A stretch of 64,000 bases of DNA. It comes from Flavobacterium orientale (lineage in GTDB: Bacteria > Bacteroidota > Bacteroidia > Flavobacteriales > Flavobacteriaceae). The stretch is from assembly GCF_014638005.1 (NCBI RefSeq), contig NZ_BMFG01000006.1:124001-188000 (forward strand), written 5' to 3'. Made by a program: the position numbers and the translations under genes. The notes under the pieces are model-generated. The model saw only the letters and a list, made by a program, of their open reading frames with translations. It was not told the DNA's origin and ran no database searches. Every line of letters starts with the position of its first letter. Position 1 is the first letter of the stretch. Of this stretch, positions 52,561-60,543 are shown one piece after another.

Positions 52561-53511
52561 TTATGACATATGCTTTTTTAACCATTTTAAAATGTAATCT
52601 AGTTTTTTTTGAGGATATAAGTCCAAACTTTGAATATTTAAAAACAACTTGTTAGTATTATTTTCAATTGAATTCAATTTTAGTTTTAACCAAAATAAAG
52701 GTTTATCTGATGAGCCAAAATGGACTAACTGAAAATCGTTCTTTAACGTATAACTTTTATTCTGAATTTCTAAATGAGCAGCTAAAGCTTGGATCATAAA
52801 ATAGGAAGCATCTCTAAATCGATGCTTTATATTGTTAACCAAAATAGTTTCATTTTTATCAAGAAAATCATTAATTATTGATTTTCTCATTGGAAAAGGG
52901 GTGTGATTTACTTTTAAATATTTTTTAAAATTCAGAATTTTGGCAATGTTTTCTTGAGCTTTTTTATAACCTAATTTTGAAATTCTTTTTTTCTTGAGAC
53001 CGATAGATTCTAAAATTTTTTTCAGTTGGTCTGATTCATAATTATTCCAACGTCCTCTGAGAACCGGCTCTCTTTTTTCAGAAAAAAAATCAGACGGCTT
53101 CGTTTCATTTATTAGCAGCATATCATCATTAAAATAGATAAAATGTTCTGCTAAATCAGGAATTCTACTAATCATTGTTTCAATTGAATTGCTATTAAAA
53201 ACAGGTAAATAATTTTCATAACCTTTAAAAATAGTTTTATGATCTACTACAATAACATTTTGAAAATCATTACTATTAATTAAAAAAGGTGGCGTTTGGT
53301 TATCGGTAACAACATAAATATTTCGAACATAAGGAGCGTATTTTTGAATTGATTTAATACAAAATTCAATTTCATTAACTTGATAAAAACGAGTTAGAAA
53401 TCCTTTTGATTGAAGTGACGATTTATTTTCTACATATTGAGCTAGTTTTTCAATATGCTTTTCATCATTTCCATCAACCCAAGTTATCACTGCATCAATA
53501 TCAAAACCCAT
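52561..53511 (-). CDS. Stealth-family sugar-phosphate transferase
   Basis: 316 residues from ATG 53511 (MGFDIDAVITWVDGND, the CR1 region). CR2 follows: EFCIKSIQKYAPYVRNIYVV near 57-76 and FIYFNDDMLLINETKPSDFF; CR3/CR4 include PMRKSIINDFLDKNETI. Stealth proteins are hexose-1-phosphate transferases for capsules and glycans in bacteria and for lysosomal tags in animals. In-frame ATGs at 53529 and 53583 would lengthen it; 53583 lies on a -7 box and 53529 is 9 bases past another, so the shorter start is chosen. Confidence 0.85.
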   Translation of the reverse strand: MGFDIDAVITWVDGNDEKHIEKLAQYVENKSSLQSKGFLTRFYQVNEIEFCIKSIQKYAPYVRNIYVVTDNQTPPFLINSNDFQNVIVVDHKTIFKGYENYLPVFNSNSIETMISRIPDLAEHFIYFNDDMLLINETKPSDFFSEKREPVLRGRWNNYESDQLKKILESIGLKKKRISKLGYKKAQENIAKILNFKKYLKVNHTPFPMRKSIINDFLDKNETILVNNIKHRFRDASYFMIQALAAHLEIQNKSYTLKNDFQLVHFGSSDKPLFWLKLKLNSIENNTNKLFLNIQSLDLYPQKKLDYILKWLKKHMS

Positions 53512-53537
53512 ACTATTCTTATTAATCATTATGGTTG

Positions 53538-53588
53538 CAAATTTATCAAAAGCTATTAGATAAGTTCTTTTATTTGTGTTCAAATATA
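53538..53588 (-). promoter_or_regulatory. Two -7 boxes upstream of the Stealth gene
   Basis: On the minus strand TATATTTG (53588-53581) and TAAATTTG (53545-53538) both fit TAnnTTTG. Either one places transcription start downstream of the first in-frame ATG (53583). No convincing TTG element is found for either. Confidence 0.4.
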
Positions 53589-53679
53589 AGTAAAACTACC
53601 TGGTTTACTATATTTCATTTAACAATCTCTGATTCAATTTTAAACATTAATTTTTAATTTAATTCAAAATGATTATGGG

Positions 53680-53706
53680 TTGACAGTAAAAATAAATGTA
53701 ATTTTG
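53680..53706 (+). promoter_or_regulatory. Promoter of the GT2 gene at 53727
   Basis: TTG at 53680-53682 (in TTGACA), a 16-base spacer, then TAATTTTG at 53699-53706, 20 bases before the ATG. Spacer is shorter than the usual 19. Confidence 0.5.
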
Positions 53707-53726
53707 TCCCAATTAAATTATCATAA

Positions 53727-54539
53727 ATGCAAGTATCTGTAATAGTTAGTACCTACAATGCCGAAGAATGGTTAGAAAAAGTATTAATTGGCTATAGTAA
53801 TCAAACCTATAAAAATTTTGAAGTTATTATTGCTGATGATGGTTCAAGAGAATTAACAAAAGAATTAATTGATACTTATGCCGCTAATTATCCGGTTCCA
53901 CTGCGTCATTTGTGGCATGAAGATTTAGGTTATCGTAGACAAGAAATTTTGAATGTTGCTATTCCTGATGCAAAGCATGAATACATTATCATGACTGACG
54001 GTGATTGCATTCCTAGAAAAGATTTTGTTGAAGTTCATGTTAAATATGCTGAAAAGGGAAGGTTTTTGTCAGGAGGATATTGCAAATTAGGAATGAAAGC
54101 CAGTAAAAAAATCACTAAAGACGATATTTTATCAAACATTTGTTTTAATGTAAAATGGCTATCTTCAATTGAAAAATTGAATTTATCAAATAAATTAAAA
54201 TTGGGTGCAAACAATTTTCTTGCAACCATTTTAGATGTAATTTCACCCACAACACCTTCGTTTAATAATTGTAATTCTTCAGGATTTAAAGAAGATATGA
54301 TTGCCATCAATGGTTACGATGAACGTATGAAATATGGAGGACCTGATAGAGAATTTGGTGAACGACTGGAAAACTATGGTATAAGAGGAAAACAAATCAG
54401 ACATAAAGCAATTGTTTTACATCTTGATCATGCAAGAGGTTATAAAACTCCGGAATCCTTAGCGGCTAATCTTGCAATCAGAAAAGAAGTTCGTGATAAA
54501 AAAATTAAATGGACTCCTTTTGGGATAAAAAAGAATTAA
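53727..54539 (+). CDS. Family 2 glycosyltransferase with galactosyltransferase-like C-terminus
   Basis: 270 residues: N-terminal GT-A fold with VSVIVSTYNAEEWLEKVLIG and IADDGSRELTKELID, the DxD-like motif in IIMTDGDCIPRKDF near 90-98, and a C-terminal NGYDERMKYGGPDREFGERL segment, the acceptor-side motif found in GT2 enzymes with a galactosyltransferase C-terminal domain (like chondroitin polymerase halves). Substrates unknown. It closes the glycan group and ends at a terminator shared with dapD. Confidence 0.87.
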   Translation: MQVSVIVSTYNAEEWLEKVLIGYSNQTYKNFEVIIADDGSRELTKELIDTYAANYPVPLRHLWHEDLGYRRQEILNVAIPDAKHEYIIMTDGDCIPRKDFVEVHVKYAEKGRFLSGGYCKLGMKASKKITKDDILSNICFNVKWLSSIEKLNLSNKLKLGANNFLATILDVISPTTPSFNNCNSSGFKEDMIAINGYDERMKYGGPDREFGERLENYGIRGKQIRHKAIVLHLDHARGYKTPESLAANLAIRKEVRDKKIKWTPFGIKKN

Positions 54540-54540
54540 A

Positions 54541-54582
54541 AAAAATGTCTTAGTACTATTTAAAATTTACTAAGACATTTTT
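54541..54582. terminator. Bidirectional terminator between GT2 and dapD
   Basis: AAAAATGTCTTAGTA / TACTAAGACATTTTT (54541-54555 and 54568-54582) with a 12-base loop; A- and T-rich ends serve both convergent genes. Confidence 0.8.
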
Positions 54583-54590
54583 ATATATAA

Positions 54591-55406
54591 TTAAACTGCA
54601 ACGTTATATTCTCTCAAAGCATCATTCAAACTTGTCTTCAAATCAGTTGATGGTTTACGTGTTCCAATAATCAAAGCACACGGAACTTGAAAATCTCCGG
54701 CAGGAAACTTTTTTGTATAACTTCCCGGAATCACTACTGATCTTGCGGGAACAATACCTTTATATTCAATAGGAGTTGCTCCAGTTACATCAATAATTTT
54801 AGTGGAACCTGTCAAAACAACATTTGCACCAAGTACGGCTTCTTTTTCAACTCTAACACCTTCAACAACGATACATCTTGAGCCAATAAATGCACCGTCT
54901 TCAATAATAACAGGAGCCGCTTGAAGGGGTTCTAAAACACCACCAATTCCAACACCACCACTTAAATGTACGTCTTTACCAATTTGAGCACAACTTCCAA
55001 CGGTAGCCCAGGTGTCAACCATAGTTCCTTCGTCCACATAAGCTCCAATATTCACATAGCTTGGCATTAGAATTACACCTTTAGAAATATAAGCTCCATG
55101 TCTGGCTACAGCATTTGGAACTACACGAATTCCTTTTTCGGCATAACCGTGTTTCAACGGAATTTTATCGTGGTATTCAAAAATGCCTGCTTCCAATGTT
55201 TCCATTTTTTGAATAGGGAAATACATAACTACAGCTTTTTTTACCCATTCGTTCACTTGCCACCCATCAGTTGTTGGTTCAGCAACACGAAGACTTCCGG
55301 AATCCAACAAATCAATAACTTTTCTAATTGCAGTTGTTGTGGTTTCTTCTTGCAATAAAGCTCTGTTTTCCCAAGCTTTTTCTATAATGTCTCTTAATTC
55401 GGTCAT
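54591..55406 (-). CDS. dapD: 2,3,4,5-tetrahydropyridine-2,6-dicarboxylate N-succinyltransferase
   Basis: 271 residues. N-terminal helical domain, then a left-handed beta-helix of hexapeptide repeats at about 100-215 (GAYISKGVILMPSYVNIGAY, TWATVGSCAQIGKDVHLSGG), and a C-terminal SYTKKFPAGDFQVPCALIIG. It succinylates tetrahydrodipicolinate in the succinylase branch of lysine and peptidoglycan-diaminopimelate synthesis; lysA at 15668 is the end of that pathway. Lone gene with own promoter. Confidence 0.96.
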   Translation of the reverse strand: MTELRDIIEKAWENRALLQEETTTTAIRKVIDLLDSGSLRVAEPTTDGWQVNEWVKKAVVMYFPIQKMETLEAGIFEYHDKIPLKHGYAEKGIRVVPNAVARHGAYISKGVILMPSYVNIGAYVDEGTMVDTWATVGSCAQIGKDVHLSGGVGIGGVLEPLQAAPVIIEDGAFIGSRCIVVEGVRVEKEAVLGANVVLTGSTKIIDVTGATPIEYKGIVPARSVVIPGSYTKKFPAGDFQVPCALIIGTRKPSTDLKTSLNDALREYNVAV

Positions 55407-55424
55407 CTTTTTTTAAAATTTCAA

Positions 55425-55432
55425 CAAAGATA
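55425..55432 (-). promoter_or_regulatory. dapD -7 box
   Basis: On the minus strand TATCTTTG fits TAnnTTTG, 18 bases before the dapD ATG. No clear TTG element upstream. Confidence 0.45.
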
Positions 55433-55498
55433 AAATCTTTTAAAATATAAAGTGGTTTGGTTTTTGTAAAAGAGAGGAAAATCAAAAACATTTTTTAT

Positions 55499-55506
55499 TA
55501 AATTTG
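55499..55506 (+). promoter_or_regulatory. -7 box of the NlpE/META lipoprotein gene
   Basis: TAAATTTG, a TAnnTTTG match, 25 bases before the ATG at 55532. Confidence 0.45.
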
Positions 55507-55531
55507 TTAGAATTACTAAAATCTTAAAATC

Positions 55532-56380
55532 ATGAAAACAAAATTTTATTTTATTGCAACTCTAGTGGTTATTATGATTAGTTGTGCTAAAAAAGAAAAA
55601 GCACAAGATAGTGCAGAAGAAGTATCAGATTCTATGGAAGTTGTAAAACCGGATATGCATACAGCTAAAACTTCATTGGATTATATGGGCCATTATTCCG
55701 GAGTAACACCATGTGCAGATTGTGAAGGTATTGAAACTTCAATTTCATTAGAAGATGAAAAAAATTATGTTTTGAAAACGAAATATTTAGGTAAAAAAGA
55801 TGCTAAAGTTTATGAGCAAAGAGGTGTTTATTCTTGGAACGAAGCTGGTAATACTATTATTTTAGAAGGTATCGAGAATGGACCAACTCACTATTTTGTT
55901 GGAGAAAATACGTTAACTCAACTAGATTTAGAAGGAAATAAAATTGAAGGTAATTTGGCTGATAAGTATGTTTTAACCAAAGGCGAAGCTCCTGTAGCTC
56001 AAAATACTTCTGAAAAATCAACAACTAAATCATATTCAATTCGCGATACAAAATGGCAATTGATTGAATTGAATGGAAAACCGGTTGAAAATAAAAATAA
56101 GTCAACAAAAGAAATGTTTTTACAGTTAAATGCGGAAAATCGTTATGCGGCTTTTGCGGGTTGTAATAACATGATGGGAGGCTATGAATTAAAAGAAGAT
56201 GCTTTGCGAATTAAATTTTCAAAAGGAGCATCTACCATGATGGCTTGTCCGGATTTGTTAACAGAACAAGAGTTTGCAGCAGTTTTAGAATTGGTCGACA
56301 ATTATAGTTTGAATGGTGAAAACATGTCACTTAATAAAGCGAGAATGGCACCACTAGCTAGATTTAAAGCAATAAAATAA
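55532..56380 (+). CDS. Lipoprotein with NlpE N-terminal and META (HslJ-like) domains
   Basis: 282 residues. Lipoprotein signal (VVIMISC, Cys at 18). Residues ~50-150 match NlpE: the disulfide-type CxxC in TPCADCEGIETSISL and a beta-barrel ending DKYVLTKGEA. Residues ~165-280 are a META/HslJ domain: WQLIELNGKPVENKN, AFAGCNNMMGGYELK, STMMACPDLLTEQEF with two more Cys. In Proteobacteria NlpE senses envelope or surface contact; the NlpE-META fusion in Bacteroidota is uncharacterised. Confidence 0.87.
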   Translation: MKTKFYFIATLVVIMISCAKKEKAQDSAEEVSDSMEVVKPDMHTAKTSLDYMGHYSGVTPCADCEGIETSISLEDEKNYVLKTKYLGKKDAKVYEQRGVYSWNEAGNTIILEGIENGPTHYFVGENTLTQLDLEGNKIEGNLADKYVLTKGEAPVAQNTSEKSTTKSYSIRDTKWQLIELNGKPVENKNKSTKEMFLQLNAENRYAAFAGCNNMMGGYELKEDALRIKFSKGASTMMACPDLLTEQEFAAVLELVDNYSLNGENMSLNKARMAPLARFKAIK

Positions 56381-56387
56381 ATTGATA

Positions 56388-56416
56388 AATCCTCTTGAAA
56401 AAGAGGATTGTTTTAT
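56388..56416 (+). terminator. Terminator after the NlpE/META gene
   Basis: AATCCTCTT / AAGAGGATT (56388-56396 and 56401-56409) closed by a GAAA tetraloop and followed by GTTTTATTTT. It lies between the lipoprotein gene and ruvX. Confidence 0.82.
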
Positions 56417-56457
56417 TTTCTACCTACCAAAAACATATCTTTACAAAAAAAAAAATA

Positions 56458-56874
56458 ATGCCTCGAATTCTCGCTATAGATTACGGAATCAAACGAACCG
56501 GAATTGCTGTTACCGATGAACTACAAATTATTGCATCGGGTTTAACAACGATTCCCTCTGAAACGTTGATTTCCTTTTTGAAAGATTATTTTTCTAAAGA
56601 AAAAGTGGCGGTAGTTTTAATAGGCGAACCCAAACAAATGAATGGTTTACCATCGGAAAGTGCACCAATCATCGAAAAATTTGTAGCAACTTTTGCTACA
56701 GAATTTCCGGAAATGAAAGTAGTTCGTGTGGATGAACGATTCACTTCTAAAATGGCGTTTCAAACTATGATTGACAGTGGTTTGAGTAAAAAACAAAGAC
56801 AAAACAAAGGATTGGTTGATGAAATTGCGGCCACTATTTTGCTCCAAGATTATTTGACTCGCAAAATGTTTTAA
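56458..56874 (+). CDS. ruvX: Putative pre-16S rRNA nuclease / Holliday-junction resolvase-like (YqgF)
   Basis: 138 residues from ATG 56458 (MPRILAIDYG). An in-frame start at 56395 would be inside the terminator hairpin of the previous gene. RNase H-like fold: ILAIDYGIKRTGIAVTD with the first catalytic Asp, VVRVDERFTSKMAF near 95-108, and GLVDEIAATILLQDYL with the last acidic residue. YqgF/RuvX trims the 5' end of 16S rRNA in E. coli. The peptide deformylase gene is 97 bases downstream. Confidence 0.9.
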   Translation: MPRILAIDYGIKRTGIAVTDELQIIASGLTTIPSETLISFLKDYFSKEKVAVVLIGEPKQMNGLPSESAPIIEKFVATFATEFPEMKVVRVDERFTSKMAFQTMIDSGLSKKQRQNKGLVDEIAATILLQDYLTRKMF

Positions 56875-56916
56875 TTTTCATTTTAATTCAAACCACTTAA
56901 AAAAGAAATCTTTTAT

Positions 56917-56924
56917 TACTTTTG
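56917..56924 (+). promoter_or_regulatory. def -7 box
   Basis: TACTTTTG fits TAnnTTTG, 47 bases before the ATG at 56972. No TTG element at 19-20 bases upstream. Confidence 0.4.
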
Positions 56925-56971
56925 CATCCTGATTTACAAAAAAGTTTTTGAATACTTTTAAATTCTCATTA

Positions 56972-57559
56972 ATGATTTTACCCATTGTAGGCTACGGAGA
57001 TCCGGTATTGCGAAAAGTTGGCGAACCAATTGCTTCGGATTATCCAAAACTTAAAGAATTAATTGAAACCATGTATGAAACCATGCACAATGCTTATGGC
57101 GTTGGTTTGGCTGCTCCACAAATTGGTTTAGCAATCAGGTTATTTATAGTAGATACAGAACCTTTCAGTGAAAGTGATGATTTGAATGAATTGGAAAAAG
57201 AACAATTAAAGTCATTCAAAAAAACGTTTATAAATGCTAAAATTCTGAAAGAAGAAGGTGAAGAATGGGGATTTAATGAAGGTTGTTTGAGTATTCCTGA
57301 TGTAAGGGAGGATGTTTACCGAAAAGGAAAAATTACAATTGAATACTGCGAAGAAGATTTTATCACAAAAACTGAAGTATTTGACGGGTTAATCGCCAGA
57401 GTTATTCAGCATGAATACGATCATATTGAAGGGATTTTGTTTACAGACAAACTTTCTACGTTAAAGAAAACATTAATTAAAAAAAGATTACAAAACATTA
57501 TGGAAGGTAAAATTAGAGCCGACTATAAAATGAAATTTTTCAACAAAAAAGGCAGATAA
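56972..57559 (+). CDS. def: Peptide deformylase
   Basis: 195 residues from ATG 56972 (MILPIVGYGDPVLRKVG); a TTG 24 bases upstream is in frame but does not fit the family. The three metal-enzyme motifs are present: GVGLAAPQIG near 42-51, EGCLSIPDVRED near 105-116 and the HExxH in VIQHEYDHIEGILF near 147. Removes the formyl group from nascent N-terminal Met. The insertion between motif 1 and 2 (SESDDLNELEKEQLKS) is common in Bacteroidota. The DUF5606 gene follows. Confidence 0.95.
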   Translation: MILPIVGYGDPVLRKVGEPIASDYPKLKELIETMYETMHNAYGVGLAAPQIGLAIRLFIVDTEPFSESDDLNELEKEQLKSFKKTFINAKILKEEGEEWGFNEGCLSIPDVREDVYRKGKITIEYCEEDFITKTEVFDGLIARVIQHEYDHIEGILFTDKLSTLKKTLIKKRLQNIMEGKIRADYKMKFFNKKGR

Positions 57560-57612
57560 CTTTTTTCAATTTAAAAAAATAAAACGATTAAAAATTATAT
57601 AAAATAATAAAA

Positions 57613-58035
57613 ATGAGTTTACAAAAAATATTAGCTATTTCAGGAAAACCGGGATTATTTGAATTAAAAGTACAAACTCGCACAGGTTTTGTTGCAGAAT
57701 CACTATTAGACGGAAAAAGAATAACTGTAGGAATGCGTAGCAACGTAAGTTTACTTTCTGAAATTGCAGTTTATACTTATGATGAAGAGATAAAATTAGC
57801 TCAAGTTTTTAAAGCAATCGCAACCAAAGAAAATGAAGGTCCTTCAATTTCTCACAAAGAAGATAATGCCGTTTTAACCACTTATTTCAGAGAAGTATTA
57901 CCTGATTTTGATGAAGAGCGAGTGTATGTATCAGATATTAAAAAAATTATCAATTGGTATAACTTACTTCAACCAAAAGGTTTAATCACTCTTGAAGTTT
58001 TAGAGGAAGCATTGAAAGAACAACCGGCTGAATAA
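57613..58035 (+). CDS. DUF5606-family protein
   Basis: 140 residues, matching a family typical of Bacteroidota over its length: LQKILAISGKPGLFELKVQT at the start, SNVSLLSEIAVYTYDEEIKL, and LQPKGLITLEVLEEALKE at the end. No catalytic motif is visible. It regularly sits after def in this group. Function is unknown. Confidence 0.85.
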   Translation: MSLQKILAISGKPGLFELKVQTRTGFVAESLLDGKRITVGMRSNVSLLSEIAVYTYDEEIKLAQVFKAIATKENEGPSISHKEDNAVLTTYFREVLPDFDEERVYVSDIKKIINWYNLLQPKGLITLEVLEEALKEQPAE

Positions 58036-58058
58036 TGTTTATAAATTAATTGAAGTTG

Positions 58059-58085
58059 AATCCTGCTTTCGAGCAGGATTTTTTA
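58059..58085 (+). terminator. Terminator after DUF5606 gene
   Basis: AATCCTGCT / AGCAGGATT (58059-58067 and 58072-58080) with a TTCG loop, followed by a T-rich stretch. It precedes the mazG start at 58107 and overlaps the long alternative start of that gene (58050). Confidence 0.82.
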
Positions 58086-58106
58086 TTTTTACACAAATCC
58101 TTATTT

Positions 58107-58886
58107 ATGAATTCTAGACAACAACAATTGCAAGCTTTTAGCAGATTACTTGATATCATGGACGATTTGCGTGAAAAATGTCCGTGGGATAAAAAGCAAA
58201 CCTTAGAAAGTTTACGCCATCTTACCATCGAAGAAACCTACGAATTAGGAGATGCCATTTTGGATAACGATTTGCAGGAAATCAAAAAGGAATTGGGTGA
58301 TTTATTGTTACATATTGTTTTTTATGCCAAAATCGGTAGCGAAACCAATGATTTTGACATTGCAGATGTAGCCAATAGTATTTGTGATAAATTAATAGAT
58401 CGTCATCCACACATTTACGGAGATGTGGTTGTTGCCAATGAAGAAGAAGTGAAACAAAATTGGGAAAAACTAAAATTAAAAGAAGGTAAAAAATCAGTTT
58501 TGGAAGGTGTACCGAAAAGCTTGCCAGCACTTGTTAAAGCAAGCCGAATTCAAGACAAAGTGAAAGGCGTTGGTTTTGATTGGGAAGAACCACATCAAGT
58601 TTTGGATAAAGTTCAGGAAGAAATTTCAGAATTTCAGGAAGAAGTAAAATCAGGAAATTTTGAAAAAATGGAAGCCGAATTTGGCGATGTTTTGTTTTCG
58701 ATGATCAATTATGCACGGTTTTTAAAAATCAATCCCGAAGATGCTTTGGAGCGAACCAACAAAAAATTCATGAAACGGTTTATGTACCTCGAAAGTAAAG
58801 CAGGTGAATTAGGAAAACCCCTTTCAGATATGACTTTAGCTGAAATGGATGTGTTTTGGGAAGAAGCAAAAAAGTTGCCAAAATAA
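58107..58886 (+). CDS. mazG: Nucleoside triphosphate pyrophosphohydrolase (MazG)
   Basis: 259 residues from ATG 58107 (MNSRQQQLQAFSRLLDIMDD); the longer frame would begin at 58050, inside or before the terminator of DUF5606. Two MazG domains in tandem: CPWDKKQTLESLRHLTIEET with E(x)3E and ELGDLLLHIVFYAK (Exx(x)D) in the first, and KVQEEISEFQEEVKSGNFEK then EFGDVLFSMINYARFLKINP in the second. Hydrolyses non-canonical NTPs. Confidence 0.94.
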   Translation: MNSRQQQLQAFSRLLDIMDDLREKCPWDKKQTLESLRHLTIEETYELGDAILDNDLQEIKKELGDLLLHIVFYAKIGSETNDFDIADVANSICDKLIDRHPHIYGDVVVANEEEVKQNWEKLKLKEGKKSVLEGVPKSLPALVKASRIQDKVKGVGFDWEEPHQVLDKVQEEISEFQEEVKSGNFEKMEAEFGDVLFSMINYARFLKINPEDALERTNKKFMKRFMYLESKAGELGKPLSDMTLAEMDVFWEEAKKLPK

Positions 58887-58906
58887 TTTGTATTTTAAAT
58901 ATTTAT

Positions 58907-59536
58907 TTACTCTCCCAAATTATAAATCTCCATAATATCTTTTAAAACCTCTTTAAAGTCAATTTTCAAATCGATTAATTTTCCGGAATGAATGTCAAAA
59001 ACCCATCCGTGAACTTGCAAATTTCTTTCGCGATACGCTTTTTGAACGGCGGCAGTTTTAATTAAATTGACACATTGTTCCTGAACATTCAATTCAACTA
59101 AACGATTATATCGTGCGTTTTCATCAGTAATAGCATTCAATTCTTTTTTATGAAGACGATACACATCGCGAATGTTACGTAACCACGGATTTAAAATTCC
59201 TAGATCCTTGGCTTCCATTGCAGCTTTAACGCCACCGCAAAAATAATGTCCGCAAACCACAACGTGATTTACTTTCAAATGATCCACGGCATAATTTAAA
59301 ACCGACATTACATTTAAATCGATACTAATCACCATATTGGCAATATTTCGGTGCACAAAAACTTCTCCGGGTTGCACACCCATTAAATCTTCGGCTGTAA
59401 CCCGACTATCGGAACAACCAATGTAGAGAATTTCAGGGCTTTGTCCTTTTGATAAATTTTCAAAATAATTGCCATCTACCGCTAGTTTTTCAGCAATCCA
59501 TTTTTCGTTGTTTTTAAATACTTTTTCAATTTCCAT
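58907..59536 (-). CDS. Beta-class carbonic anhydrase
   Basis: 209 residues of the beta class. Zinc ligands: Cys41 in YIGCSDSR and His97/Cys100 in VVVCGHYFCGG; Asp43-Arg45 form the catalytic dyad. Interconverts CO2 and bicarbonate in the cytoplasm. It is the last gene of a three-gene minus-strand group (K+ channel-like, bestrophin, carbonic anhydrase); the gap to the bestrophin stop is 17 bases. The co-location of bicarbonate production and an anion channel is notable. Confidence 0.95.
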   Translation of the reverse strand: MEIEKVFKNNEKWIAEKLAVDGNYFENLSKGQSPEILYIGCSDSRVTAEDLMGVQPGEVFVHRNIANMVISIDLNVMSVLNYAVDHLKVNHVVVCGHYFCGGVKAAMEAKDLGILNPWLRNIRDVYRLHKKELNAITDENARYNRLVELNVQEQCVNLIKTAAVQKAYRERNLQVHGWVFDIHSGKLIDLKIDFKEVLKDIMEIYNLGE

Positions 59537-59553
59537 AACTGGTTTTTTTAGAT

Positions 59554-60540
59554 TTACATTAAAATTTTATTTTCTGCAGTTATTGGCGAAGGAAGATTTT
59601 CTTCATCTAACATATCTCTTAAATCGATTTCAATTGTTCGGCTTAACGCTGTTATTGGAACATCGTTCGCACTTCCTTCAAATGGATTTTCGGTGCTTTC
59701 GCCTACTTTTTCCATCGATACAAAAACCCACGAAACTACTATGCTAAAAGGAATTGTTAACCAAACATAATGCTCTCCCAATTTTTGAAATTCGTTTAAC
59801 ATACCAAACGGTAATAAAATCACAAACAACCAAATAAAGAATAAATTGATGCTGGCAAATTGCCGTGGATAAGGAAAGTTTTTAATTCGCTCGCATTTTC
59901 CTTGTTGATCGTATAAATCGGCTAAACGTTTTTCCATTTCAACATATTGAAAATTTTCGATTTTTCCTTGTTGATATAATTCGGCTATTCGCTTGGATTG
60001 AAAAGCAATGAGTTGCGTAGCTCTGTTCTTTTTTGATAAGATGTACTTTTGTTCTTCTTCGGATAAATATTTTTTTAATTCTTCCTCCAACGGAATTGAT
60101 TTTTCTAAAATAGTAAACAAACGGCTGTATTCAACGTTATAACTTTTGGTCATATTTTCCCAATTCCTGGGTTCTCTCAATTGATAACGCAAAGCAGTCA
60201 ACCAAGCACAATGACGATAAATTAATTCCTGATGAATGGTTTTATCCGCTATAACAAAATCTTTTGTCATTATTCCCCAAGAGCGACTCGAATTGACGAT
60301 TGCTCCCCAAATTTGACGAGCTTCCCACAAGCGATTATAGGTTTGCGTATTTTTAAAACCAATTATAAAGGCTGCAGCTGTACCAACCAAAGCAATCGGA
60401 ACCCACGGGATGGACATCCATTTGCATTCAAACAACTGAAAAAGTAGGGTAGGGATTATGGCTAAAAGAAGTAGCACATAAATGTCTCTTCTTGTCCAAA
60501 ATAAAAATTCTTTGAGTGAATAATGTCTTCCTGAGTGCAT
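59554..60540 (-). CDS. Bestrophin-family anion channel in carbonic anhydrase operon
   Basis: 328 residues, longer than the copy at 5961-6827. Helices at about 22-42, 48-62 and a pair near 220-255; family core FKNTQTYNRLWEARQIWGAI near 65-85 and the conserved post-helix acidic stretch STENPFEGSANDVPITALSR. It lies 3 bases after the stop of the K+ channel-like gene and 17 bases before carbonic anhydrase. In algae bestrophin-like proteins admit bicarbonate to carbonic anhydrase compartments; the same pairing here suggests bicarbonate permeation (inference). Confidence 0.9.
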   Translation of the reverse strand: MHSGRHYSLKEFLFWTRRDIYVLLLLAIIPTLLFQLFECKWMSIPWVPIALVGTAAAFIIGFKNTQTYNRLWEARQIWGAIVNSSRSWGIMTKDFVIADKTIHQELIYRHCAWLTALRYQLREPRNWENMTKSYNVEYSRLFTILEKSIPLEEELKKYLSEEEQKYILSKKNRATQLIAFQSKRIAELYQQGKIENFQYVEMEKRLADLYDQQGKCERIKNFPYPRQFASINLFFIWLFVILLPFGMLNEFQKLGEHYVWLTIPFSIVVSWVFVSMEKVGESTENPFEGSANDVPITALSRTIEIDLRDMLDEENLPSPITAENKILM

Positions 60541-60543
60541 AAA

